From Ailanthus altissimus (lineage: Eukaryota; Streptophyta; Magnoliopsida; Sapindales; Simaroubaceae), in NCBI GenBank assembly GCA_946807835.1, contig OX327697.1, positions 17,494,001 through 17,558,000 on the forward strand: a stretch of 64,000 nt of DNA, in the 5' to 3' direction. Position numbers and translations under genes: made by a program. The notes below the pieces were generated by a model. The model saw only the letters and a list, made by a program, of their open reading frames with translations. It made no database searches and was not told where the DNA came from. Shown piece after piece: positions 24,480-36,694 of this stretch (position 1 is its first letter; each line of letters opens with the position of its first letter).

Positions 24480-26665
24480 TTTATCATACCACCTCTAGTC
24501 TTCTCTCCCCACATTTCTGGTGTTGCTATTGATTTCTTGGTTCTGTCAAGTTGAGGGGAAGAAATAAGTTTAAATATTCCTTGACTTCTTTTGTGTCCAT
24601 TTTGGTCTTATTGTCAATAGCGTCTTTAATTGAATTTTTATCGATAAGTCTTTATAAGAGTTTCATTGACCTCATTATCCACCATGTTAATGCTAAAACA
24701 ATCTTTAGTCTCACTTGAAAATTTCATTGCTTTGAAAACTTTGAATGTCACATCTTGCTCTTGGAATCTCATCATAAGCTCTCATTTTTATACATCTATA
24801 AATGTTCTGCACGTAGCCAAGAATAGTCTTTAAGGAAAATTAGAATCTCACGATCCTCTATATACAAGAACAATGAAATTCATTGGAAAATAAATTTATC
24901 CACCTTTACCAGCATATCTTTTATCATGCCCCTTGGATAGGTAAGTAATCTATAAACAAATTGTAATGTAATGTTTATTAGCTTTATTTGTTTCAATTCC
25001 TACCTTCTTGTAGATGAAAAGTGACATCAAATTAATACTGGCTCACATGTCATATAGAGTTTTACCAATGAATTGATTCTTAATGGTGCATGAAATGGTG
25101 AAGCTCCTAGGAAATTTAAGTTTGTAGCAATTTCTTCTATAAGATGGCACTGCACTCTTTTGTCAAGAAAACTATTTCAAATTCTCCACGTCTTCTTTCT
25201 TTTGACAAGATGTCCTTCATAAAATTAACATAACTGAGAATTTAGTTCAAGGCATCAACAAAAGGTATGTTAATATGCTACTTCTTGACTACCTCTAAAA
25301 ACTTGGAGAACTATTTATCAAGTTTCTATTTTTTTAAAGACATTGGGAAAATAGAGGTGGTGGATTGTAATGACTCAAATCGCTATTCTTTATTGATTTT
25401 TCTTTCTCTTTGTAGATTTTCACCTTCTTTTTGTTCTTTAATTTGTCTTCAAAAGATATTTTCTTTTATTATGGTTACTTAGCAGTATTCGATAACTCTT
25501 TCCCACTCCTCAAAGTGACTACCTTATAGTGTTCTTAACTTTCTTTTGGATTGACTTCTATATTGCTTGAAGAATATCCTTAAGGATGGTTATCCATTGT
25601 TAAAGCCAATTAATTGACTTGAGTCTCTAGAGTCCGTAGAGAAATAGCTTGGCTTTTATAAAAGACTTGCTTGACTTTGTAGAAGAGCATCTGTTTGCTT
25701 TATGTACTGCATAAACATCTATTTTAAAGCTAGATTCTTCTTTTATTAAAGTATGGGTTATAATTGAAATCTAAGACAATTCATTGGCCTTGATGATTAT
25801 CTTTGATCATTGTTCAATGAGATGTTTGGATGATTCCTCCATCCTAGACTGTAGTAGTTGGAATAAGGGTAGTTTTATTGCCCATTGAAATTGGCAACAT
25901 ATCGTATAGACTCGACGTTAAGAAGGCATTGGTTACTCATATAACTGTAACTTTGATTTTCACCAACTATAAATGAGTTATCCTTTGCATGAACACTTAA
26001 TGAATTAAGCTTTTTGGATAAAGAATTTACAATGGATTCTAAGTTATTAATATTCGCCACCCTCTTTGTATTCACCCTCTCTAAAGGCCACTGATAATTA
26101 TTTTCTGCCATCTCTTCTAGCAACTCAAATGCTTCATTGGTAGATTTTTCTATTAAAGCACCACCCAATACTACATCTACTATGGTTTTTAGATGCCCCA
26201 TCAACCGATTGTAAAAATTCTGCACCAGTAACCATTTCAAAATACCATAGTGTATAGATCTCCTCATCAATTCTTTTATAAGGCTCCCAAGCCTCATAAA
26301 GGGATTCATTATCAAACTTTATAAACAAAGTGATGTTGTTTCTCAATTTAGCCATCTTTGTTGGAGGGAAGAATTCTACTATAAACTTTTGAGCTAAATT
26401 TCCCTATGTAGTGATTGATTTAGATCGCAAGGAATTTAACCAACTTTTCACCTTATTTTGAAGTGAGAAAGAAAAAATGCGAAGGCAATTTGCAACATCT
26501 AAAGCCCCATTATGTTAAAGTATCACAAATCTTTAAAAAATTCATGATATGCTAGTTTGGATCATCATTTGAAAAATTCCCAAATTGCACTTTGCTCTGA
26601 ATCATCTAAATAATAGCTAATATAAGCTTAAAATTATTGGCTTGAATAATAGGTCTTTGAATACT
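24480..26665 (-). pseudogene. gag-pro: Athila gag-protease remnant
   Basis: Long colinear match to Athila-lineage Ty3/gypsy gag and protease on the minus strand. From high to low coordinates: QFGNFSNDDPN and SWLNSLRSKSITT (26600-26410), FFPPTKMAKLRN (about 26350), LLEEMAENNYQW (about 26110), NYYSLGWRNHPN (about 25830), VVTLRSGKEL (about 25500), then protease FTISCTIKNQF and ASINLM (25100-25020), and later FIFP-NFIVL (about 24880). An open stretch covers 25875-26315. The catalytic Asp triad DLGAS is damaged (DM, stop, AS). Several other stops; inactive. The 5' LTR of the same element is at 26911-28171. Confidence 0.92.
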
Positions 26666-26910
26666 TGACCTGACGCCATCAAGCAACGACTTTGCATCCC
26701 TACTCCAGCCTGATCTCCTATGGATTTAACTACTGATTCCTTGTTCTACGAAGTGTAATAACCTTAAAGCTTCTAATGCTTCTCATGCATAATGAAGGAG
26801 TACTTAAGATAAATAAAACTAAATCAAAAGTTTGAATTAAATATGAATTGATTGATATTAATATTAATATTAGCCAAAAAAATAAAATAAAAGAAATCAG
26901 GTTCTAAAAA
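26666..26910 (-). other. Leader between Athila LTR and gag
   Basis: AT-rich DNA between the LTR end and the first gag-like codons. A tRNA-Asp-type primer site (TGGCGCC) expected here is not visible. Confidence 0.45.
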
Positions 26911-28171
26911 TGGCATCAAAAACTTATTTAAGTGATTTAGAAATGCAAGTGTATGTTATTATAATTTACTAAGTACTAACTAATATTAGTTCTTAATTTA
27001 TCCAAACGACCAATTAAAAGATGCAAAATTAATAAATTTAAAAATAAAAATAAATAAAAGATAACAAGAGTCAAAGTAGCAAAGTTTGTGAGTTCATCAA
27101 TAAAAATAAGCCTATAGTTTTAATCTTCACTCTACACTTTGCCAAAAATACTAATTCCCCTCTTTGAATTAATTATTCAACTAGAATTGTCAACCAAGAA
27201 TCATAAATTACTTACAAACCTTTTTTTTATGGTCAAGTAGGAATATCTCTTTTAATTAATTCACAATTCCTATGTGAATTATATTAAGAAATTATTCATT
27301 TAGCATAGATTATCTTTAATGGTTGCATATGTCATATAAGTATCTTCCTATCTTACATGAACTCATCATTATAATTAATGATCACATGTTTTTATATCTG
27401 TAGCTAAACCTAAATTCCCTTTCCCAAGTTCATAAAGGTTACTTAATCAATCTAGATGGTTGATCAAGCATCTAAAAAGTATTCAACAAAAGATTGAACA
27501 AATAATTCAATTATTGAAAAAATATGAATCAAGAGGTAAGTATAATTGAAACAACATGAAGAGATCTAATTGAACCCCAATAAAAAAAATATAGGTCATA
27601 ATAAAATAAAGAGTTCTAGAGCATAATGAAATTAACATCATAGACATTATAGAAAACTTAGAAGATAAAGAATGGAGAAATAAAACTCTATTGTTACGAT
27701 CTTTAATCTTCACCCCATTTATTGCTCTCCCTTCTTCTCCTATTGGTATAAGCTTTTTGTTCTTTTATTTATAAGCTTTCATCTTTAAATTAGGGTGAAA
27801 GTGTCAAATATAAGTTAGACTCAGATTTCCAGATTTAGCATCTATTGTCTAATGTTGTAGCCTTGGCTTTCCAGCACTGTGGCAGTCATTTTCTGCCTAT
27901 CCTATCTTTTTCTAGCCATTCCATGCCATGGTATGAACATTTTTTCACTCTTGGCATTGCTGTGCTAAGCACTATAATGGTTCACTGTAGTAGCACTAAA
28001 TTTGATATTTTGCCTTGTTTTCTTTTGTTGTTTTATCTCAAATAGCTACGTTGACTTCTAATCTATAAAATAATAATAAAACACATAAAAACAAAACTAA
28101 ATATTCATGCTTAAAATGAGCCAATACTAAGCTTAAGAAAGTAAAAATATAAGTATAAACTGCACCCATCA
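26911..28171 (-). mobile_element. Gypsy-B LTR, 5' LTR of the Athila element
   Basis: On the minus strand starts TGATGGGTGCAGTTTATAC and ends near ...AGTTTTTGATGCCA. Colinear with 6421-7393. It lies directly upstream of Athila gag in the same orientation, so it is the 5' LTR. A TATA-like CTTATAAATAAA lies at 27764-27775, and a decayed GC-rich tract with CAGCACTGTGGCAG and TTCACTGTAG lies upstream of it (27850-27985). Low-end boundary is approximate. No target duplication, as expected for one LTR of a larger element. Confidence 0.8.
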
Positions 28172-28432
28172 AATTTCCAATACTAGAAAGATTTTACAAC
28201 TCTATATCAAGCTCATAATATAACCTTATAAAAATGGTGCAAATTGTTAGGTTGTAGATCATCATCAAGATCAATTTTTGCACATTGAAATTGACATCCA
28301 CGCTTAGGCACGAAGATTACTTATACAAGCTTTAAAGCCCTATTTGCTCTTAAAGTAAAAACCTCTTTCTTATTTAATGCCCTTTTTTCTTGCCCGTATA
28401 TTATATTCTTCATTTTGTGGTAATTGTTGACT
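28172..28432. other. Short unassigned segment
   Basis: Between the Athila LTR and the Copia-1 solo LTR. No match or frame recognised. Confidence 0.4.
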
Positions 28433-28437
28433 TTAGT

Positions 28438-30068
28438 GTAGGTGCATTTGTGCTGGTATATAAGAGTGATCATTGAAATATCTAATGCGTGTCACATATG
28501 CATCATGCAACGAAAACATAAAACTATTTCAACAATCACACACTGAATTAAGTTTTATTACATTAACATAATTAATACCTTTGAAGACCGTCGATATAGT
28601 TTCAATTCAACAGAGACATACCTTGAAGCATCTTCTCGAACAATTCTAAGAGTTAACATTGATGGAATCAATTTGCTAGAATGTTAGCGTAATTTCAATA
28701 ACTCTTGCAATTGTCTGCTATTAAATGGCCGCAAATCACTCTTAAATGCAAACAGTTTGCATTATTTATATAGTCTTACTTTTTATTATGGACAAGTGTT
28801 CATTTTCTTACTAAGTGTCACCCTTAAAGCCATGTAAATGCTGCTTGTCACTTATTAATTAGTTAACAGCAACTTTTAACTAATTAAATAATAAGATTAA
28901 CTCTTAAGCCTTGACAAGTGTTCTTCGTGAGAGATCCTAAAATAAATTCTGTTTTTCAAAACTTTTCTCAGATTGAATTGTTTGACCCAGTCTGGTACCC
29001 TAATGCTCAATGAGTACACTTCATATTATGAGACTCTATAAGTTCACAGCCATTTGTCTTATGGAACTCTTCCATAAGTTTGTGAACAATACCATATACA
29101 CATGTTATGAATGTTATAAATCAGTGCGTTAAATTATACAAGTTAAGGTAAAAATATATATGTATAGTCCCTATACTACCTATATCTTAGAAGAGCAGAG
29201 ACATATATCTTCACTATCAAATATCTATTTGCTCGACCATGAACTTATCTTTAGATTTTTATTTCAATAAACAATGTTTGAAACATCTTAGTAATATTGT
29301 TTAACCTTACAGAAACGCTTTTCGGGGTTTATGCTTGTGGCTACAAGACTTCTTAAAATACAATCTTGTAGCATTAGGATATACAACTCACTTATATAAG
29401 ATATCTAATCTTATATCTATATACACTGGACTTCATGAGCATCAAACATACCTAATGACACTTAGAGGTTAGACTATAAAAGGTTTCTGATATGTGTAGA
29501 ATCAAAGTATAGTAAATAACTCACAAACCCACGGTGGTGCTAAGGTCAAAGGACCATAAATACTACTCAACTCAGGAAGACCTTCTATTAATGGCTTTAT
29601 GGAATGTCTATTAGAGGTCCTTGTGAGTTTGTTCATTACCCAATCCTTATTGAATACCTGCATGCCTATTCGAGCTTCCACAAAGCTAGTGGTCTGCTAA
29701 GACTAACCATTTGGACAGTTTAGATATAGACATACACTGATCTATAATGTTTACCAATTGACCCATATTGAAAAACATAGATCAGGAATAATGTATTTGA
29801 GAACATATTGCATAATGACATTTCTTAGCACTATTTTCAATTCCTTATAACTATGTTATTACTAAAATATTTCTAGGTCTTTGTCCCATTCTAACTCTTA
29901 GAATACTAAATTTTAGTGCTGACCTAAACAGTTTATCAGATCTAAACTTATTTAAACCTACAATGTCTAAAAACTAACAAGCTGAATGATTTATTGAAAT
30001 GTATATTGTATAAATATCAAATAAATATCCATTTGAAATGGAATGGTACGTAAGCACCATCTCTAACA
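28438..30068 (-). mobile_element. Solo LTR of Copia-1, TSD TTTAG
   Basis: Perfect 5 bp duplications TTTAG at 28433-28437 and 30069-30073. On the minus strand starts TGTTAGAGATGGTGCTTACG and ends ...GCACCTACA. Length is 1631 bp. Homologous to the LTRs at 34345-36694, 38249-40133, 50261-57842 and 51109-52430. The U3 AGAGTTAGCA repeat is contracted here (29890-29935). Confidence 0.93.
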
Positions 30069-30073
30069 TTTAG

Positions 30074-30714
30074 CATTAGAGTGCCTATGCAAAAAGTTTT
30101 TTTCAGCGTGATCTCATCTACTTTTTTGGTTGCTAGATTCCCAATAGGCTCAGCATCCTTAGACCAAATTAGTCTAAACTAGTTCCTCTCAAAGTCGTTT
30201 ATTGTTCCTAGAAGAAACAAATTTAACTTATTGACTTCGAAATTAACTAAATTTTAGGGTTAAAAGTTTGGCATTATATGTGAGAAACAAATAAAAACCT
30301 GTTAAAAGAACAAAAATCATGAGGAACTTATATTCAAAGTTTATGACTACTCACTCTAAGGCTACTTTGAATAATGATAGAGTTTGTAAGCTAATAGAAA
30401 TATTAGTTCATAGTATCAAGAAAGATTTGTAAAAGTACGGAATAATAACATACCATCTTAAAGATGGAGAATCATCTGCTTGGCAAGAGGCACTAGAAGA
30501 AGAATTGAGAAAATCTGCATAAGATATGGATGAGTTAAAAAACATTGATAGATCAAGTGTTGAAGAAGTTCAAAAAATTAGAAGGATTGTAAGAAACCTT
30601 GTAGATCTCTAAACCATAATATAACCTTTTAGATTTGAAGAGCATCCTCCTAATAGTTGGGGGAAGCAATAACCTCTTTAGTTCATTAGAGAATATATGC
30701 AAAAAAAACTTATG
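30074..30714 (+). other. Upstream part of a Tat-type element, function unclear
   Basis: A degraded coding look appears at 30340-30600 on the plus strand (for example AWQEALEEELRKSA), with stops. No domain recognised. It lies upstream of the Tat-type gag remnant and may be its leader or an unrelated fragment. Confidence 0.35.
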
Positions 30715-31496
30715 GTCAGTGAGATGAGACTTTCTTTCCTGCTTGATTACTCTTAGAAAAGGAAGTTCCTACTTTCCACTATTCTCAAAGAGTTAACGCA
30801 AACGCTCCTCTAATTTTTAACTTTTTCTTCTAGAGAATCTCTTGGCTTAGGTGCTGAGCTTTGCTTCTCATCACATTCCTTGATCTTGTTTAATATGTTT
30901 CTTGCATCTTTCTCAATTTTGCTATTTTCTCGATGCTTGTTTAATATTTCAGGCTAATGAACTTGCAACCACCGAGCGAGAACTCAATTTCAGGCTAATG
31001 AAATTGCAACCACACTCCTTTCTAATTAGAATTTAGGAACTCATACCTCTTGAGACAAACTCGAGGTATCAATTTGAACATGAATTATTTGGGAAAAAAA
31101 TAAAGCCCAAAGGATAATGGACAGGCATAGAAGAGAAAATGAAAGTGTATGAAATGCTAGAGAAATTTTAGACATGCGTAGAGGTAACAAAATTAAGAGA
31201 GATGCTCAAGAGATCTAGAAAAAACATAGAGAGGGAAGAAAAATTAAAGAGGATGCTAGAGAAATATTAAACAAGCATCGAGAAAATAGCAAAATCGAGA
31301 AAGATGCAAGAAACATATTAAACAAGATCAAGGAATGTGATGAGAAGCAAAGCTCAGCACCTAAGCCAAGAGATTCTCTAGAAGAAAAAGTTAAAAATTA
31401 GAGGAGCGCTTGCGTTAACTCTTTGAGAATAGTGGAAAGTAGGAACTTCCTTTTCTAAGAGTAATCAAGCAGGAAAGAAAGTCTCATCTCACTGAC
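30715..31496. repeat. Near-perfect inverted duplication (236 bp arms, 310 bp spacer)
   Basis: The left arm 30715-30950 is the reverse complement of the right arm 31261-31496. Paired coordinates always sum to 62211, so there are no indels. I count two mismatches in 236 (near 30800 and 30912), both G-to-A on the left arm relative to the right arm's complement. The right arm continues the gag reading frame on both sides, so it is the original and the left arm is an inverted copy. Such a transcript would fold into a long hairpin. An assembly or cloning fold-back artefact is possible. Confidence 0.95.
30950..31013 (+). repeat. Direct repeat in the foldback spacer, 41 bp period
   Basis: CAGGCTAATGAACTTGCAAC followed by CAC at 30950-30972 recurs with one change (GAAATTG) at 30991-31013. 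Tandem duplication next to the left-arm breakpoint. Confidence 0.75.
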
Positions 31497-32100
31497 AAAC
31501 TTAAAGATCTAGAATTACCTATTAGCTTTAAACCCTCAAGCCTAACAATTTATAGGGGTATGTCTAACCCACATCATTATGTCGACAAGGTAATTGACTT
31601 ATTATCAATCGCTGAGCTTAGGCAGAGACAAATATGTTGCTTATTCAACATAAACCTTGACATACAGGCCCTCCTCTAGTATTGAAATTTGAGATAGAGA
31701 AGTACATCTTCTTAAAGCAAGCCATCGAAAATTTTGTCTAGCACTTTCAAGGAACTTTAAAGAATGCAAAATATTCTTAACAACTGTGATGACTTAAGTA
31801 AGGTCAGAATGAAACTTTAAAAAGTTTCATGGCATAGTTCTATCATGAGATAATTTAGCTTCAATATTTGATCTACCGATAGCATTGGAAGCCCTAAAAG
31901 TATGATTAAAGTTGAGCTTGTTCTAGTATTACCTGTTCAAAAAATCCAACCATAACTTATGCAGTCTCCTATAAGCAAGCTCCTCGATGTATGAAGATTA
32001 CAAAAAGATGAGATGGTAAAGAGACTATCTGAAGTAGACACTCGAGGAAAAATACGAGGTCACAAGTTTAGAAAATCTCCTAAAATTCATAAGCTGACCA
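31120..32100 (+). pseudogene. gag: Tat-type Ty3/gypsy gag remnant with tandem charged repeats
   Basis: Plus-strand gag remnant. The N-terminal part has a charged 16-17 residue unit repeated about four times (31152-31335; copies begin AREILDMRR, AQEI-KKHR, AREILNKHR, ARNILNKIK). Then come the foldback right arm and a gag core beginning LPISFKPSSLTIYRGMSNP (31516-31572), with the P..Y.G..DP pattern seen in Tat-lineage gag. The C-terminal part is basic (KRLSEVDTRGKIRGHKFRK, about 32017-32073). Many stops. It is cut off at about 32100 against the minus-strand Copia-1 copy. Confidence 0.7.
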
Positions 32101-33170
32101 AGGTTCTATAGTCAGATCAAGTATTTGACCATTCTTAACCAAATAGGATAGTTGTCTCACGACTACATGACCTAATCTTATATGCCACTATTCCTTATTA
32201 TTCAAAGTTCCTAAACTACTATTTATTCTGTTCACCTAAACATTTCCTGTTGTATTTAAGATATAGCAGTCATTCATTAACTAACACTTAGTTAGCAAAA
32301 TATTATCTGTATCATATAAGCTTAAGAAAATATCCCCAATGTAATTATTATAACCCTCTTTGCCTACTATAGGGAGTGATATGATTCGTCTAATAATGTT
32401 TAGCATAAAATAGTAATTATACAACATAATGCTTCTACCATAATGGAAAAGTGACCTAAAAGTCCTAACAGCAACCACACCTAAGAAATCTCTATTTACT
32501 ATATGAAATTGTATTCTCTTTTCTTAGCTTCGTAGCATTCCTCAAATCATGCAACAGTTTGCAGATATAAGAAGGATAAGCGGTATCTCATACCCTAGGA
32601 CGTCTAGCATTATATGCTATTGAAATATCTATGTTTGGTGAAAAGATATCTAAGGGGTCTATTTATTCTTAGTTAAGGTACCTTGAACAGTAATGCTTAC
32701 AATTTTAAACTTTGTCATAGTGGAAACATTTTTATTGTAACTATTCTCTATCCATGGTTTTGATACATCAAATAATTTTTTTAACTGAGCACTATACTAC
32801 TTACACATTTCATGTGCATATACTCGCCCTGAAGATCATTAGACATTGAGGGCAGGATATATAATTTGACTCTTAAATCATTTTTAATCCATTTTTAATA
32901 AATTTCTACCTCTTTTAAAGAGACATTATCAAAAAGACATTTTTATTATCTTCTAATTAATAATTTATCCAAGTTTTTTTTAATCTAGAACTATTCTCGA
33001 ATTCATAAGCAAGTCATAATTCTTCTCGGTTCCCAATAGTTAATGTACCTAGATCAAGTATACTAACAGATTGTTCGTACTTATCTTATCTCTATAAGAC
33101 AAGTATCTTATCTCTATAAGAAAACTAAAGAGATATGTAGTGAAACATTTCTAATCGTTAATTAATAACA
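32101..33170 (-). pseudogene. gag: Copia-1 gag / protease / GAG-pre-integrase remnant (copy II)
   Basis: Minus strand. The zinc knuckle near 32740-32680 reads KCFHYDKV, stop, NCKHYCSRYL, so it keeps more of CX2CX4HX4C than copy I. A 65-codon open stretch (32478-32281) lies in the protease region. The GAG-pre-integrase block is at 32194-32104: LWHIRLGHVVVRQL then SYLVKNG. Stops are frequent and there is no catalytic protease motif I can trust. Truncated before the integrase core. Confidence 0.8.
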
Positions 33171-34330
33171 TTTTAAATCATGGGTATAACTATTATACAT
33201 TTTTTAATCTAAAAATGCCCCCTCACTGCTTTATGTAATCCCTTTAATCTCTCAAACGAGATAATGACAGTTTAAACTCTTTAAACTATATAGTAAAAAG
33301 TAGATCCCATTGGTATTTTACTCTAGCAAACATTGTAGCAATATTGGCCTTTGTAAACTCAAAAGGTAGACAAATTTTGTTAATTGCATCTCATGCCACT
33401 CTTACCACCGATCCTAAATACACCTTATCCTCATGCTGTAGCAATATTGAGTAAGTGTATTCCAAATTAACTTGTCAATTATCAAAATATATGTTACTAA
33501 TACTACCCTCATGCTATAGCAATATTGGGCACTACATTCGCATATGTTTGCCTTATCTTATGTTTAACCGGCATAATCCGAGTCACACCGACCAAGTCTC
33601 TCATTGAAGCAATATTGAAAAAGATCATAGTAATCCATCTAACACTGTATTGACAAGACGGGCCATGTAAAACACAATCTCATAATGTATACAATTTAAT
33701 TTGATTAAGAGATAGTTTTAAATACTAGGTCTTATCTCATAAGGAGGTAATTCCCAATCAGTCATTTATTTTCTTACAAATACAACTAACTCCCACCAGT
33801 AAGGCTCTCATTGTGGTTACCAGTATAGAAAAATTAATCCCGGTTTATAATGCAAACTAATAAGTCTTATTACTATGTCTCATAAACCCTTACATGCATA
33901 AATTAATTTTTTTAAATAATTTAAAAACCAATTTCTAGAGTGAACAATGTCTGCGTTGCGGCGCTGGGCTATCAGTGGTGGAGGCAGAGCCTACTACGCC
34001 ACAGCACTGGGGCCTGGAAGCCCCAGCGCTGTGGCGGTGGTGGCTTACCAATGCTACAACATTTGAGGCAAAACCCCCCCAGCACCAAGCCTTGAGCATT
34101 ACATCGCTGAAGCCTAGAAATCTCAGCCCCGCAATGCTCATTATCCAATGGTGCAGCGCTCGAGCTTGGAAGGCCTCAATGCCGAGGCACCAGACTTAAG
34201 GTCACGATGTCCCAATGCTATCTTCCCTAGTGTAACATTTTTCAACACCTGAAATGCACCACTACAACCCCAAGACATCACCTACAACATAATTAACATT
34301 CCAAAACACCCAATCAATACCACAAAACGC
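33171..34330 (-). repeat. Copia-1 leader, copy II
   Basis: Homologous to 1-1000. The four iterated motifs (reverse complement CCTCATGCTATAGCAATATTG) lie at about 33598-33617, 33507-33527, 33429-33449 and 33326-33346. A GC-rich tract with CAGCGCTGTGGCGG and CAGCACTGGGGCC units fills 33955-34200. Openings on both strands at 33935-34199 come only from the high GC content. Confidence 0.85.
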
Positions 34331-34341
34331 ATTGATACCAA
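34329..34341 (-). other. Primer-binding site of Copia-1 (tRNA-Met type)
   Basis: On the minus strand TTGGTATCAATGC follows the LTR end ...CTCTAACA after three bases. It resembles the common plant copia site TGGTATCAGAGC, complementary to the 3' end of initiator tRNA-Met, with two differences. Confidence 0.75.
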
Positions 34342-34344
34342 TTT

Positions 34345-36694
34345 TGTTAGAGTGTTTTCAATTCTAAATCATATTGGGTACGTGCATGCATGTTCATGTG
34401 TCCATTGTTTATTTATACATATACATGCATCTTCTACATTATATACGTAACAAAAACTGAAAATCTAATTTTTAAAAATAACGAATACAATAAATTTTTG
34501 TTCTATTGCAATAATGAACAAAATTAAATAGATATTAATCATATTACTACCAAGATCTAGAATAATCACCTCGTAAATATTTGGAATGGTTTAAGCTAAA
34601 GTACCACCTGAAATGAATCCATTAATAGTTCTAGCAACCAACGGTAGTGGGCTTGATTATTTAAAACAGCAGCTTTATTTTTTTAGCGGTGGTTTAACTA
34701 TTAAAACCTGAGATTAACTCTTAAACAATTAATACACTATAAAAGCAATTATTATTTTTGTTCTAATTCAACATTTGAAAAACAAAAACATTTGAATAAT
34801 TACTTGTAATGGCTTGCCAAATTGAACGGAATGAAAAATATGAAGTTGCTTTTAGTTTTTCATTGTTTTAACACTTAGAACAAAAAGCAAAATTGAGTTT
34901 CTCAAGTGTTCTGAACTTAATAGCCGGCCATACTAATGTATTTGTATGAAAAATTAAAATATTCATATAATATATGTTTCAAATAAAGTAACTAAACCAT
35001 TGTTAACTTTTAACCCTAATTAGATTATTATATTAATAACTTTACTCTTAAGTTATCAAAATATCCCATATTGAAGTCTTAACCCTTAAGGTAACCAATA
35101 TCTAACTTATCCTAACTATAATTAACAATTACATGATTGAGTTAAAGCTTACTTAACAATTAAGTAAAATAATATCTAGTTAACCTAACTTTATAGTTAA
35201 ATTTTACCATAGTTATGTTAAATATTTGTTTAATAATTAAATAAATATTTTGATTATTTAATAATTAAATAATTAATTGAGATGAATTACCCTTAGGCCC
35301 TTTACTTGGTTATCAAGTTATCCCAAAGTGAGTCCCACCTAACCACAAACTTGAGTTAACTTACCCGAAGGATCACTGTGCACCATGTGTCAATATTTAA
35401 TCGATCAACAATAATTATTAACTAATTAATATACTTAACACTTAAGTCTTGACACGTGCATATCCCTATGGTTTCTGAAACAAACAATCAATTTTGCTGA
35501 AATTACTAGATTGAACAATTCAATCCGGTATACTGCTCCAGTGCACAATGAGTACACTTCATATTGCAATACTCCTTAGGTCCATGCTCTATTTGTCAAA
35601 TAAAACTATTCCATGAGTGCATGAATGATGCCCCACGCACATGTCACAGATACTAAAAATCGGCGCATTATACCATACAAGCTAAGATCATATTGCATAC
35701 GTATAATCCTTCCGTCACTTATATCCTAGATGTGCGGGGATATAGATCAGCACCATCAAATCCCCATATGCTCATCTATGAACTTACATCCAAATTTATA
35801 TTTCAAAAAAGAATATCCGCAAACTCCTTTATGATATTGTTTAACCCTCCAAAAAACTCTTTGTTTGAGTTTGTACTTTTAGCCAAAAGACTTCCTAAAA
35901 TACAATCCTAGAGCATCAGGATATACAACTCCCTTATGAGAAATGACAGATCCCATATTTATGCACACCAGATACCATGAGCATCGAACAATACCCAGCA
36001 ACACGTAGCAATCAGACTATGAAAGGTCTCTGACATCTGCAGAACCAAAGTACAGTGGATCACTCATAAGCACACCGTAACGCTCGGGTCAAAGGACCAT
36101 GAATATCACACAACTCAAGAGGACTCACCATTGACGACTTCATAGGATGTCTATTACGGTCCTCGTGAGTCTATTCAGTATTCAATCTTGACCAAATACC
36201 TGCAAGCCTATACGAGCTCTAAGCTCATGATCAGATAAGAAAAACCATTTGTACTCTATAGATTTAGACATGCATTGATCTATATGAAAGGGATCCATTG
36301 ACAGACCCGCATTGATGAAAATATATCAAGAATATAGTGTTTGAGAACATACTTGCATAATGACATTTTCTAGCACCTATTGCAACTCTTTACAACTATG
36401 CCATTACTAGTATAACCTCAGGTCTTTATCCCATTTCAGACAAGGTTCTAACTCCTTAGATATGGCTGAATCTTATAACCTATAACCTGCTGACTCTTAG
36501 TAGTGCTAACTCTTAGCATCTATAACTCTCAGCGCTGTTAACTCTTAGCACTAATCTAAACTATTTTAGGCTATATCTAAACTCTTTCAAATCATATAAT
36601 ATTTGTAACGTTACACGAATTGTACCATATATGTTTAAATATTAAACAATTAATATTCATACAAAATTAGAATGGCACTTAAGTACCAAGTTCA
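34345..36694 (-). mobile_element. Copia-1 5' LTR, copy II
   Basis: On the minus strand starts about TGAACTTGGTACTTAAG and ends ...GAAAACACTCTAACA. At roughly 2350 bp it is the longest uninterrupted Copia-1 LTR here. Shares the U3 AGAGTTAGCA repeats (36450-36553), the block AAGACTTCCTAAAATACAAT and the later AT-rich section missing from the 1322 bp copy. The start is approximate because the terminal bases have diverged. Confidence 0.85.

Larger units (their letters stand above)
32101..36694 (-). mobile_element. Copia-1 element, copy II, 5' half only
   Basis: Minus-strand Copia-1 with 5' LTR (34345-36694), tRNA-Met primer site, leader (33170-34330), gag, protease and GAG-pre-integrase (32101-33170). 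It is then truncated at the Tat-type gag. This copy ties the LTR family to the copia internal region, because LTR, primer site and leader are contiguous. No integrase or RT remains. Confidence 0.9.

Noticed and set aside
33935..34199. Overlapping open frames on both strands
   Set aside because: They arise from the GC-rich Copia-1 leader, where stop codons are rare by composition. Not conserved in the leader at 1-150.
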